From positions 62,001 through 126,000 of the forward strand of contig CADANC010000002.1 in the NCBI GenBank assembly GCA_902789225.1: a stretch of DNA of 64,000 nt, given 5' to 3'. This stretch comes from an uncultured Erysipelotrichaceae bacterium. Its GTDB lineage: Bacteria; Bacillota_I; Bacilli_A; RF39; UBA660. Shown piece by piece: positions 18,880 through 26,137 of this stretch. Within the stretch, counting starts at the first letter, position 1; each line of letters opens with the position of its first letter. The notes beneath the pieces are model-generated. The model worked only from the letters and a program-made list of their open reading frames with translations, did not search any database and was not told the origin of the DNA. The position numbers and the translations under genes are program-made.

Positions 18880-18913
18880 TAAATCACCTCTTTCATAGAA
18901 GTTTTATTAAAAT

Positions 18914-18919
18914 ATTATA
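18914..18919 (-). promoter_or_regulatory. Extended -10 box of dinB
   Basis: TGTTATAAT on the minus strand, 35 bases before the dinB start, without a good -35. No LexA-like inverted repeat was recognised nearby. Confidence 0.6.
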
Positions 18920-18951
18920 ACATTTTTAATTAAAAAATAGTGTTTGGACAT

Positions 18952-18980
18952 AAAAAAATCCGTTGATAGACGGATTTTAA
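18952..18980 (-). terminator. Intrinsic terminator after the surface protein gene
   Basis: Minus-strand AAAATCCGT, loop CTATCA, ACGGATTTTTTT: a stem of about 8 bp followed by a T-run, 16 bases beyond the stop codon at 18996. Confidence 0.85.
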
Positions 18981-18995
18981 TTTTAATAATTTATT

Positions 18996-20621
18996 TTATC
19001 TAAGCTCTTTTTTCTTTTTAAGAAATAAGATACAACTTATACAAAAGGCACTTATAATACTTAGTGTTATTACTACTATATAAGCAATATTATTATTACT
19101 TGTTTTTATATTATCAAATTTTTTTGCTATATTATTAATTCTTGGATTATATTTGAAACTGGTATTTGGATTAATAATATTATTTGTATCTTCTTTATTA
19201 TCAGGTTCTTCTCCTTCATTGCCTGACTCTTTAATGTAATTTGCTTTATAAGAACGATTACCAGTACTATTTTCTGATATAGTAACATTTTCTGTTAAAT
19301 CTTCTAAATCAGTTCCTGACCATCCTATAAAAGTAGCTGTTTCATCATTTGAAATTGGATTATTTAAGGTAAATGCATCTACTCTAGTATATTTTGTAGG
19401 GTTTTCTTTTCCTTCTTCTAATGATCCGTTTCCTAAATCATATTCTATATTATAAGCTGGTGTAATTAAAGCATATTTATTAGCTCTTGCATTTGAATTA
19501 AGAAGTGAATCATCATCTACTTCAGTTCTTGAAGCCATTTCAGTTCCGTGATAATTCTTATGATAATATTGATCTCCAAATATTACTTTCTTTTGTGTTG
19601 CATTACTTAATACAAAAGCTGAACTTAATGATGTGATTTCTGTTTCACCACCATTAATTGTAACAGTTGAATTTGCGCTACCACCATTTGTATATATTCC
19701 ATAATATGGTCCGTTTATATTTAGTGTTCCATTATTTATTGTCATATTACCATTTTTGTTAAGTAATATTCCAATATATTCACTATTAATATTTACTTTT
19801 CCTGTTGTATCAATTAAGATATCTGATTTTCCAAGTGTTCCAGAAAAAATTGATGCTGAATCAGTTTGTTTAGTTGTAATATTAAGATTTGCATCTCCTA
19901 TTATTTTAAGAATATTATTATCAACAGGTTTGTTTTTACCTACCATATTGATTGAACAAGCAGTTGTAGAAGATAATGTTGTATTACCACCAGAAATGAC
20001 AATTTCACCGTTTGTATATAGATTTTCTTCTTGACCTGAAACATTAAGGTTACCACCTTTAATATATATTCCTGTTGTAGTCATAATCATTTGATTTTTT
20101 ATTGTTACATCTCCTGATTCAAATATAATCTTACTACTATTAAAACTGTTGTATCCTTCAGGTGGTGCTGTTGCTTCTGTTGTTAATGATCCTCCATCTG
20201 ATGATATTGTTAATTCTCCTATATTTCTTGTATTATTATAGGGATGATTTTTAGCTGTTAGGCTATTGTTTCCTTTAAGTATTAAATTAATTTTTAAATT
20301 ATCTTCAAAACTATTAGGATAATTAACTTGTATGTTATATGCATCATCATTTTTAAGTTTAACATTATTTAATATAAGAGTAAGATTTTCTAGATTCTCA
20401 CTATAATTGATATTTATTTTATGGCTACTTTCTTCTACACCATCTGCCATACTAATTTCATAACTATTAGACTTATTTATTGATACAATACCATCTTCAT
20501 ATGTATAATCAACACCTAACTCTCCACCGGTTATTACTAGTTCTTCCGAAGCAGCTAAAGCCTTTATATTAAAAGTTAAACATAATATAATAAATAATAA
20601 TATTTTATTTATTTTTTTCAT
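18996..20621 (-). CDS. Membrane-anchored surface protein with beta-helix-like and InlB-type repeat regions
   Basis: 541 residues. Signal peptide 1-24 (hydrophobic, ending ALAA-S). Residues about 30-370 are rich in Asn, Gly, Thr and Ile with repeated strands such as ITIKGGNLNVSG and NMTINNGTLNINGP, the pattern of a right-handed beta-helix as in DUF4353-type carbohydrate-binding proteins. About 385-460 resembles a Listeria-Bacteroides (InlB B) repeat (YDLGNGSLEEG ... FIGWSG). A Gly/Glu/Asn linker leads to a C-terminal membrane helix (about 512-533) with a KKKKELR tail; there is no LPXTG motif. It is probably displayed on the cell surface; ligand unknown. It has its own promoter and terminator. 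Confidence 0.75.
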   Translation of the reverse strand: MKKINKILLFIILCLTFNIKALAASEELVITGGELGVDYTYEDGIVSINKSNSYEISMADGVEESSHKININYSENLENLTLILNNVKLKNDDAYNIQVNYPNSFEDNLKINLILKGNNSLTAKNHPYNNTRNIGELTISSDGGSLTTEATAPPEGYNSFNSSKIIFESGDVTIKNQMIMTTTGIYIKGGNLNVSGQEENLYTNGEIVISGGNTTLSSTTACSINMVGKNKPVDNNILKIIGDANLNITTKQTDSASIFSGTLGKSDILIDTTGKVNINSEYIGILLNKNGNMTINNGTLNINGPYYGIYTNGGSANSTVTINGGETEITSLSSAFVLSNATQKKVIFGDQYYHKNYHGTEMASRTEVDDDSLLNSNARANKYALITPAYNIEYDLGNGSLEEGKENPTKYTRVDAFTLNNPISNDETATFIGWSGTDLEDLTENVTISENSTGNRSYKANYIKESGNEGEEPDNKEDTNNIINPNTSFKYNPRINNIAKKFDNIKTSNNNIAYIVVITLSIISAFCISCILFLKKKKELR

Positions 20622-20648
20622 AAATCACCTCTATCTTATCATATTAAA

Positions 20649-20654
20649 ATTATA
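20649..20654 (-). promoter_or_regulatory. Extended -10 box of the surface protein gene
   Basis: TGTTATAAT on the minus strand about 28 bases before the start. Upstream TTTCAA is a poor -35 candidate. Confidence 0.6.
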
Positions 20655-20735
20655 ACATATTTTCATTTTTGTTGAAATCTTTTTATATTTTATCAATTTA
20701 ATAATTAATATTATTTATATTCTTTTCCTCAATTA

Positions 20736-20761
20736 TAAAAATACTAGAAATTCTAGTATTA
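20736..20761 (-). terminator. Intrinsic terminator overlapping the stop of the AAA/DUF4143 gene
   Basis: AATACTAG / CTAGTATT, 8 bp around a 5-base loop, followed by a T-run on the minus strand. The TAA stop codon lies at the foot of the stem. Confidence 0.8.
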
Positions 20762-22030
20762 ATTTGTTTCATTTAAACAGAATACAGCATATATTGGGAT
20801 ATATCTAATATCTTTCTTTGTAGAAAAGTTATTTTCTGTTATACGTATTCCTTGTTTAACAATATATTTTGACATAAATACTGATAATGATTTTGCTTTA
20901 GAATCTTTTCTTGTTGTTATTTCTATAGGTATTATTGTACCCATTCTATCTTGAATAACAAAATTTACTTCAGCTTTTCCTTCTGATTGATAATAATATA
21001 TTGAATAACCTAATTCTGTAAGAGTCTTTGCAATATGGTTTTCATATAATATTTCTTTACTATTTTCATCTGTAATCATCTTTTTATAATTTAGATGTAA
21101 CATTGTAAATAATAATCCATCATCTGGTACATATAATTTGAAACTATCTTTATGTCTACATGAACTTAGTGGAGACTTTACTGTAGTTATTTTATATGAA
21201 TGATATAACAATTGATTCTCTATTAAATAATCAATTGAGTTCTTATAATCATTTTTTCTTGTTCCTGTTTTAATAGTTCCGTATTGGAATTTTTTATTTT
21301 TCTTAGATAACTGACTAGGAATTGAATCTATTATTTCTATTGATCTAGGTATATCTATTAATTTTTCATTATTAATTACTTCTTTTTCATAGACATCTAT
21401 TATTTTTTGTTTAATAGCATCTAATTCATTATCACTAAATCCTCTTAATTCGGCATCTATTACTTCTGGCATTCCACCTGTTATTAAATATCTTTGAAAC
21501 ATATCTAGGGCTACTTTATGGAATGGGCATGTTTTTCTTTTATTGTAAGATTCTCTAATTAGTTCTGCCATTGTTCTTTCGTTATGAGCTATAAGATATT
21601 CTTCAAAACTCATAGGAAACATTCCTCTAAATTGTAATTCTTCTGCTTTAAATTTATTTAATAAACTCTTTGATGTTATAGCAATAATATTATATTTAGA
21701 TTGTGAACTTCCAAATATTTTTAATCCGTTAATAATATTAATGTCAGTTAAATTATCTAAAATAATTAATGTATCATCTTCTAGAATTGTTTCATCTGCT
21801 AGTAATGATAAATTTAGAATAATTTTATCTATAGCTTTTTCTTTAGTAAATAAGTTTACTAATACCTCATTATTATATGTATTAAAATATGCAATGTTTT
21901 TATATTCTTTTTTTCCAAAATTTATGGCAGTAAATGTTTTACCTACTTGCTTAGGACCGTATAGTACTAATGGTTTTCTAATAAGGTCTTTCTTCCAACT
22001 TAATAAATATTTATCTATGTTTCGTTCCAT
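20759..22030 (-). CDS. AAA-14/DUF4143-type ATPase with a degenerate nuclease-like C-terminus
   Basis: 423 residues. N-terminal AAA ATPase: Walker A GPKQVGKT (about 25-32) and a Walker-B-like TLIILDN (about 86-92), where the usual FLDE is replaced. The middle part has FPMSFEEYL and RYLITGGMPEV, typical of the DUF4143 group. The C-terminal part resembles the PD-(D/E)xK core (EVNFVI ... IPIEITT), but the usual Asp is Asn and the usual Lys is Thr, so cleavage is unlikely. The role of this family is unclear; members are common in gut Firmicutes and Bacteroidetes. It follows the Spo0A-like gene. Confidence 0.8.
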   Translation of the reverse strand: MERNIDKYLLSWKKDLIRKPLVLYGPKQVGKTFTAINFGKKEYKNIAYFNTYNNEVLVNLFTKEKAIDKIILNLSLLADETILEDDTLIILDNLTDINIINGLKIFGSSQSKYNIIAITSKSLLNKFKAEELQFRGMFPMSFEEYLIAHNERTMAELIRESYNKRKTCPFHKVALDMFQRYLITGGMPEVIDAELRGFSDNELDAIKQKIIDVYEKEVINNEKLIDIPRSIEIIDSIPSQLSKKNKKFQYGTIKTGTRKNDYKNSIDYLIENQLLYHSYKITTVKSPLSSCRHKDSFKLYVPDDGLLFTMLHLNYKKMITDENSKEILYENHIAKTLTELGYSIYYYQSEGKAEVNFVIQDRMGTIIPIEITTRKDSKAKSLSVFMSKYIVKQGIRITENNFSTKKDIRYIPIYAVFCLNETN

Positions 22031-22060
22031 AAATTGCCTCCCTACTACATATTTTATAAA

Positions 22061-22528
22061 TTAAGTATATCGATTATTATCTCTTAAGTCAATATTAATG
22101 AGATTATTTTTAAGATAATTAGTAATAGTATATATAAATTGTTTTGTTGTCGGTTTATCCTTATTATAGTTAATACTATATCCAAATAGTTTATCTCTAT
22201 CATCATAGTCCATATTATCCCAACAAATTGTTATTGAATATCTAATACATTTTTCTATATTTTTATAGTTTTTATTAAATTTAGTTGATAATTCTTTATA
22301 TAATTTATTTTTCATATTATATAGATATGAATCATCTTCTAAACATAATTTAAATATCTCTGTTAATAATTTGTGTCCTTCTAAATGATCTGGTAATCCT
22401 ACTCTTTTTAAGAAATTATATATTTGAATATTTTTATCTATTGTTTTGTCTCCTAAAAAGAAGGAAACTTTTACATTTCCTTCTCTTATTAACTTTAACA
22501 ACTCTTCTTCATCTAAATCACTTACCAT
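22061..22528 (-). CDS. Spo0A-type DNA-binding domain protein lacking a receiver
   Basis: 155 residues. From about residue 38 the sequence follows the Spo0A effector domain: VGLPDHLEGHKLLTEIFKL, then LYKELSTKFNKNYKNIEKCI (recognition-helix region), then RYSITICWDNMDY, LFGYSINYNKDKPTTKQFI. The first 37 residues contain no phosphoacceptor receiver fold, which in Spo0A occupies about 120 residues. So it may bind DNA but cannot be controlled by the usual phosphorelay. No other sporulation gene is in the window. The start codon sits in a 10-bp hairpin. Target sequence and role are unknown; assignment rests on recalled family similarity. Confidence 0.75.
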   Translation of the reverse strand: MVSDLDEEELLKLIREGNVKVSFFLGDKTIDKNIQIYNFLKRVGLPDHLEGHKLLTEIFKLCLEDDSYLYNMKNKLYKELSTKFNKNYKNIEKCIRYSITICWDNMDYDDRDKLFGYSINYNKDKPTTKQFIYTITNYLKNNLINIDLRDNNRYT

Positions 22529-22562
22529 AATAACCTCTCTATTCTCTCTAATTATTATGGTA
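22523..22562 (-). promoter_or_regulatory. Inverted repeat sequestering the start codon of the Spo0A-like gene
   Basis: TACCATAATA and TATTATGGTA pair perfectly over 10 bp around a 20-base loop that holds the AGAGAGG ribosome site. The ATG is inside the right arm. It could limit translation or be a protein-binding operator; it has no T-tract. Confidence 0.55.
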
Positions 22563-22573
22563 TATTATTTTTA

Positions 22574-23269
22574 CTAAATTTTAGATAAAAATTCTTTTAA
22601 ACTTGTTATGTTTAGACTTAATCCTCCTAGTAGATATCCATCTATTTCTTTAGTTTGTTTTAAATCATCTATATTCTTTTCGTTTGCACTTCCTCCATAT
22701 AACACTTTGTTTGCTGGAAGTATTTCTTTAATTAATTTAAATATTTCTGCTATTTCACTATTTGTAGGAATAATTCCTGTACCTATTGAATAAATAGGCT
22801 CATATGCTACTATGATAGATTCTTGTTCTTCTTCATTTAAATCTTTTATAGCATCATTTATTTCTTTAGTAATTAATTCTTTATATGTATTATTATCTCT
22901 TTCTTCTTTTGTTTCTCCTACACATAGTACTGGAGTAATGCCTTCATTTAGAAGCATTTTAATCTTTTCATTAGTATCTTTATTAGATTCATTTTGTTCT
23001 TGTCGTCTTTCACTATGTCCTACTATACAATATTTAACTCCATAGCTTTTTAATTGCTTTGATGATATTTCTCCTGTATGTGGACCTGTGATAAATTTAG
23101 ATACATTTTGTGCTCCAAGTGGAAACTTATTATTATCATACATACTAATATTAATTGTTGTTGGACATACTATTAAATCCTGTTCAGTTCTAATAGTTTT
23201 TAAGTCTTCTAAATAATTTGAAAATTCTTCTTTTGTTAAATTACATTTATTATTTAATATTACTATCAT
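22574..23269 (-). CDS. tpiA: Triosephosphate isomerase
   Basis: 231 residues, slightly short (family about 250). Interconverts dihydroxyacetone phosphate and glyceraldehyde 3-phosphate. Catalytic Lys in LNNKCN (N-terminus), His in VGHSERR, and Glu in AYEPIYSIGTG are all present; Trp of the usual YEPVWAIGTG loop is Tyr here. Phosphate-binding GGSAN and LLGGLSL are also present. Follows pgk and a small unknown gene in one operon. Confidence 0.96.
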   Translation of the reverse strand: MIVILNNKCNLTKEEFSNYLEDLKTIRTEQDLIVCPTTINISMYDNNKFPLGAQNVSKFITGPHTGEISSKQLKSYGVKYCIVGHSERRQEQNESNKDTNEKIKMLLNEGITPVLCVGETKEERDNNTYKELITKEINDAIKDLNEEEQESIIVAYEPIYSIGTGIIPTNSEIAEIFKLIKEILPANKVLYGGSANEKNIDDLKQTKEIDGYLLGGLSLNITSLKEFLSKI

Positions 23270-23282
23270 GTTATTCTCCTCT

Positions 23283-23762
23283 TTATTTATTTTTTCTTCT
23301 TGATGGTGTTTTTTCTTTCTTAGGTGAGGCTAGAGTATCTCTTAATAAGATTATGCTGTCTTCACCTTCAATATTTCCTATTAACTCATATCCATCTTCT
23401 TGTAATTTATCCACTATTTGATCATTTTCTGGTATGTGTATTCTTATATTTATCATATTTAGAAAATGCTCAGCATATCCAGATGATTCTTCTATTATTC
23501 TTGTATCTTTAGATAAATCATAATTACTGTAATATATATCACATTCTTTTAAATCTTTGTATCCATGGATAAAACACATTTTATCTATTTCATCATCTTC
23601 TGTTGTAAATAGTATTACTTTAACTTCATTTTCATTAGACTGTTGTATTTCTTCTAGAAAGTGAGGGGCATTTGTCCCTATCTTTTTTTCTAATTTTTTA
23701 AATAACGATTGCTGCTCCACATCATTTGGATCTGAAATATATATTCTTTTCCCCCTAGACAT
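23283..23762 (-). CDS. Conserved-looking protein of unknown function in the glycolytic operon
   Basis: 159 residues, not recognised. Lys-rich ends (SRGKRIY at the start, KKEKTPSRRKNK at the end), no signal peptide or membrane helix. The C-terminal half (about 105-145, IRIHIPENDQIVDKLQEDGY) has a faint resemblance to the last strands of GNAT acetyltransferases, where a side chain of N-x-x-A-I-x-L-Y usually occurs, but the acetyl-CoA loop is not visible. It lies 8 bases after pgk and 13 bases before tpiA, so it is co-expressed with glycolysis. Confidence 0.6.
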   Translation of the reverse strand: MSRGKRIYISDPNDVEQQSLFKKLEKKIGTNAPHFLEEIQQSNENEVKVILFTTEDDEIDKMCFIHGYKDLKECDIYYSNYDLSKDTRIIEESSGYAEHFLNMINIRIHIPENDQIVDKLQEDGYELIGNIEGEDSIILLRDTLASPKKEKTPSRRKNK

Positions 23763-23770
23763 TTTATCAC

Positions 23771-24949
23771 CTATTTTATTGATTCTATTCCTGGTAATTT
23801 TTTACCTTCTAAATATTCTAGTGTTGATCCGCCACCAGTTGAGGCATGAAATACTTTATCTTTTAAATTACAATTAGATGCAGCTGCGACTATGTCTCCT
23901 CCACCTAAAATCGTTTTTATATTATTATCTACTAAGTATTTTAATAGTTCTTCTGTTCCTTCTTTATAATTATCAAATTCATATACTCCTAGTGGTCCAT
24001 TCCAAATAACTGTTTTAGCTAGACTTAAATATTTTTCATATAAATCTATTGTTGCTGGGCCTAGATCTAGTCCCATATCATCTTCTTCTATCTCATTTAT
24101 AGTTACTACTTTCATTGGTGTATCATTTGAATATTCAGTAGATGATTTAATATCTATTGGTAATATTATTTTATCTTCATGATCAGCTAGTACTTTTTTG
24201 CAGAAATCTATATTTTCTTCATCTAGAAGAGACTTTCCAATATTAAATCCTTTTGCTTTTAAGAATGTAAATGCCATTCCTCCACCTATTAATATTTTAT
24301 CTGCTTTAGTAACTAAGTTTTCAATTACTCCTATTTTATCTGATACTTTTGCTCCTCCTAGTACAACCATAAATGGCCTTTCTGGATTATCTAGTTCACT
24401 TAATGCTTTTAATTCTTTTTCTACTAAGAATCCTACTGCAGAATTACCTTCTTTATGAGAAGCAATTCCAACATTAGAAGCATGTGCTCTATGTACTGTA
24501 CCAAATGCATCATTTATAAATACATCTCCTAGAGATGCCCAATATGCACCTAATTCTTCATCATTAGATGATTCTTTTTTACCATCTAAATCTTCATAAC
24601 GAGTATTTTGAATTAATAATACATCTTTTGGATTCATAGAATTAATCTTTTCTTCTAATTCTTCTCCTCTAGTTTCATTAACAAATATTACATCTTTTCC
24701 TAATAACTCACTTAATCTATCTGCAACTACTTTAAGATTATTTTTTTCTAAATCACTTTTTTCTTTTACTCTTCCTAAATGTGATAATAAGATTACTCTA
24801 GCATTTTCTTCTATAGCATATTTAATAGTAGGTAATGCTTCAACTATTCTATTATCATCTTCTATCTTTCCATCTTTTAATGGAACATTAAAATCACATC
24901 TTATTAATACTTTTTTATTTTTAATATCTAAATCTTTTATTGTTTTCAT
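23771..24949 (-). CDS. pgk: Phosphoglycerate kinase
   Basis: 392 residues from ATG 24949 (MKTIKDLDIKNKKVLIRCDF), chosen because GGAGG lies 4 bases before it; the upstream in-frame ATG 24970 would place this ribosome site inside the coding region. Transfers phosphate from 1,3-bisphosphoglycerate to ADP. Substrate loop RCDFNVPL, HLGR, the ATP site GGAKVSDKI and the C-terminal GGGDIVAAA are intact. Own promoter between the gap terminator and the start. Confidence 0.97.
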   Translation of the reverse strand: MKTIKDLDIKNKKVLIRCDFNVPLKDGKIEDDNRIVEALPTIKYAIEENARVILLSHLGRVKEKSDLEKNNLKVVADRLSELLGKDVIFVNETRGEELEEKINSMNPKDVLLIQNTRYEDLDGKKESSNDEELGAYWASLGDVFINDAFGTVHRAHASNVGIASHKEGNSAVGFLVEKELKALSELDNPERPFMVVLGGAKVSDKIGVIENLVTKADKILIGGGMAFTFLKAKGFNIGKSLLDEENIDFCKKVLADHEDKIILPIDIKSSTEYSNDTPMKVVTINEIEEDDMGLDLGPATIDLYEKYLSLAKTVIWNGPLGVYEFDNYKEGTEELLKYLVDNNIKTILGGGDIVAAASNCNLKDKVFHASTGGGSTLEYLEGKKLPGIESIK

Positions 24950-24974
24950 GGTACCTCCATTCTTATTCATTTTA

Positions 24975-24980
24975 AGTATA
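24975..24980 (-). promoter_or_regulatory. Extended -10 box of the pgk operon
   Basis: TGTTATACT on the minus strand about 26 bases before the preferred start, no clear -35. It lies between the gap terminator and pgk, so pgk need not depend on gap transcription. Confidence 0.55.
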
Positions 24981-24995
24981 ACATTATTTTTAAAT

Positions 24996-25019
24996 AAAAA
25001 AAAGAAGCATATGCTTCTT
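24996..25019 (-). terminator. Intrinsic terminator of gap
   Basis: Perfect palindrome AAGAAGCATATGCTTCTT followed by a T-run on the minus strand, touching the gap stop codon. Confidence 0.85.
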
Positions 25020-26022
25020 AAATTTCCATTAAATATTTTGCTGTTCTAACCATTTGAGCTGTATAAGACATTTCATTATCATACCAAGCAATTATTTTTA
25101 CTAATTGTTTTCCATCTACGTCTAATACATCTGTTAGGTCTCCATCTACTAATGATCCACATCTACGTGAAATTACATCACTTGATACAATTGGATCCAT
25201 TGTAAATTGTAATGTTTCATTTTGTGCATTCTTTAAAATAGCATTTATTTCTTCTTTAGAAGTATTTCTTGATAATTCTAATACTAAATCTACTACTGAT
25301 CCAGTAGGTACTGGAACTCTCATTGCTAGACCTTGCATTTTTCCTTCTAAATTAGGACATACTTTTCCTATAGCTGATGCTGCTCCTGTAGAAGTTGGTA
25401 CAATATTAGCTGCACAAGCTCTACCACGACGAGCAAAGATTCCTTTGTTGTGAGCGATATCTAGAGTTGCTTGATCATTAGTATAAGCATGAACTGTAGT
25501 CATATATCCTTTTTCAATACCTATTACTTTATCAATTACATCTACAACAGGTGCTAGACAGTTAGTTGTACAAGATGCTGCTGAAATAACTTGTTCATCT
25601 CCTGTTAATGTTTCATGATTTACATTATAAACGATTGTTTTTAAATCACCTTTTGCTGGTGCAGAGATAATTACTTTCTTAGCTCCTGCATTAATATGAG
25701 CCATAGCTTTATCCTTATCAGTGAAATGACCAGTACACTCCATTACTACATCAACATCTAAATCTTTCCATGGAAGGTTTGCAGGATCTTTTTCTGCATA
25801 AATAGGAATTTTTCTTTCTCCTACTACTAAATCATTTCCTTCAAATGAAATCTCATCTATTCTATAATTACGATGATTAGTATCATATTTTAATAAATAA
25901 GCTAGTTGTTCAGCATCAGTTAAATCATTTACTGCAACTACTTCATAATCTGGATCTTCTTCCATTAATCTAAAACATAATCTTCCGATTCTTCCAAATC
26001 CATTAATTGCTACTCTTACCAT
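25018..26022 (-). CDS. gap: Glyceraldehyde-3-phosphate dehydrogenase, type I
   Basis: 334 residues. NAD-binding NGFGRIGRL (about 7-15), catalytic Cys in SAASCTTNCLAP (near 152), catalytic His in VHAYTNDQ, and WYDNEMSYTAQM near the end. Glycolytic oxidation of glyceraldehyde 3-phosphate. Monocistronic, with a near-consensus promoter and its own terminator, consistent with very high expression. Confidence 0.98.
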   Translation of the reverse strand: MVRVAINGFGRIGRLCFRLMEEDPDYEVVAVNDLTDAEQLAYLLKYDTNHRNYRIDEISFEGNDLVVGERKIPIYAEKDPANLPWKDLDVDVVMECTGHFTDKDKAMAHINAGAKKVIISAPAKGDLKTIVYNVNHETLTGDEQVISAASCTTNCLAPVVDVIDKVIGIEKGYMTTVHAYTNDQATLDIAHNKGIFARRGRACAANIVPTSTGAASAIGKVCPNLEGKMQGLAMRVPVPTGSVVDLVLELSRNTSKEEINAILKNAQNETLQFTMDPIVSSDVISRRCGSLVDGDLTDVLDVDGKQLVKIIAWYDNEMSYTAQMVRTAKYLMEI

Positions 26023-26048
26023 TTTATATTCCTCCTCAGTATATTTTT

Positions 26049-26077
26049 ATTATAATTAGTTTTTTTATTTTATTCAA
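26049..26077 (-). promoter_or_regulatory. Promoter of gap
   Basis: -35 TTGAAT (26072-26077), 17-base spacer, -10 TATAAT (26049-26054), followed by AGGAGG and ATG. One of the strongest promoters seen in the window. Confidence 0.8.
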
Positions 26078-26107
26078 TAAAATGTACTTAGTTTTTTATT
26101 TGAATGT

Positions 26108-26137
26108 AAAAATATCCACAATTATTGTGGATATTTA
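26108..26137 (-). terminator. Intrinsic terminator of the uvrA-to-nucleoside-kinase operon
   Basis: AATATCCACAA / TTGTGGATATT with a short loop, then T-rich on the minus strand, directly after the stop codon at 26138. Confidence 0.8.

Noticed and set aside
23771-24970. Longer pgk start at 24970
   Set aside because: The GGAGG site lies between this ATG and ATG 24949, which gives the conserved N-terminus.
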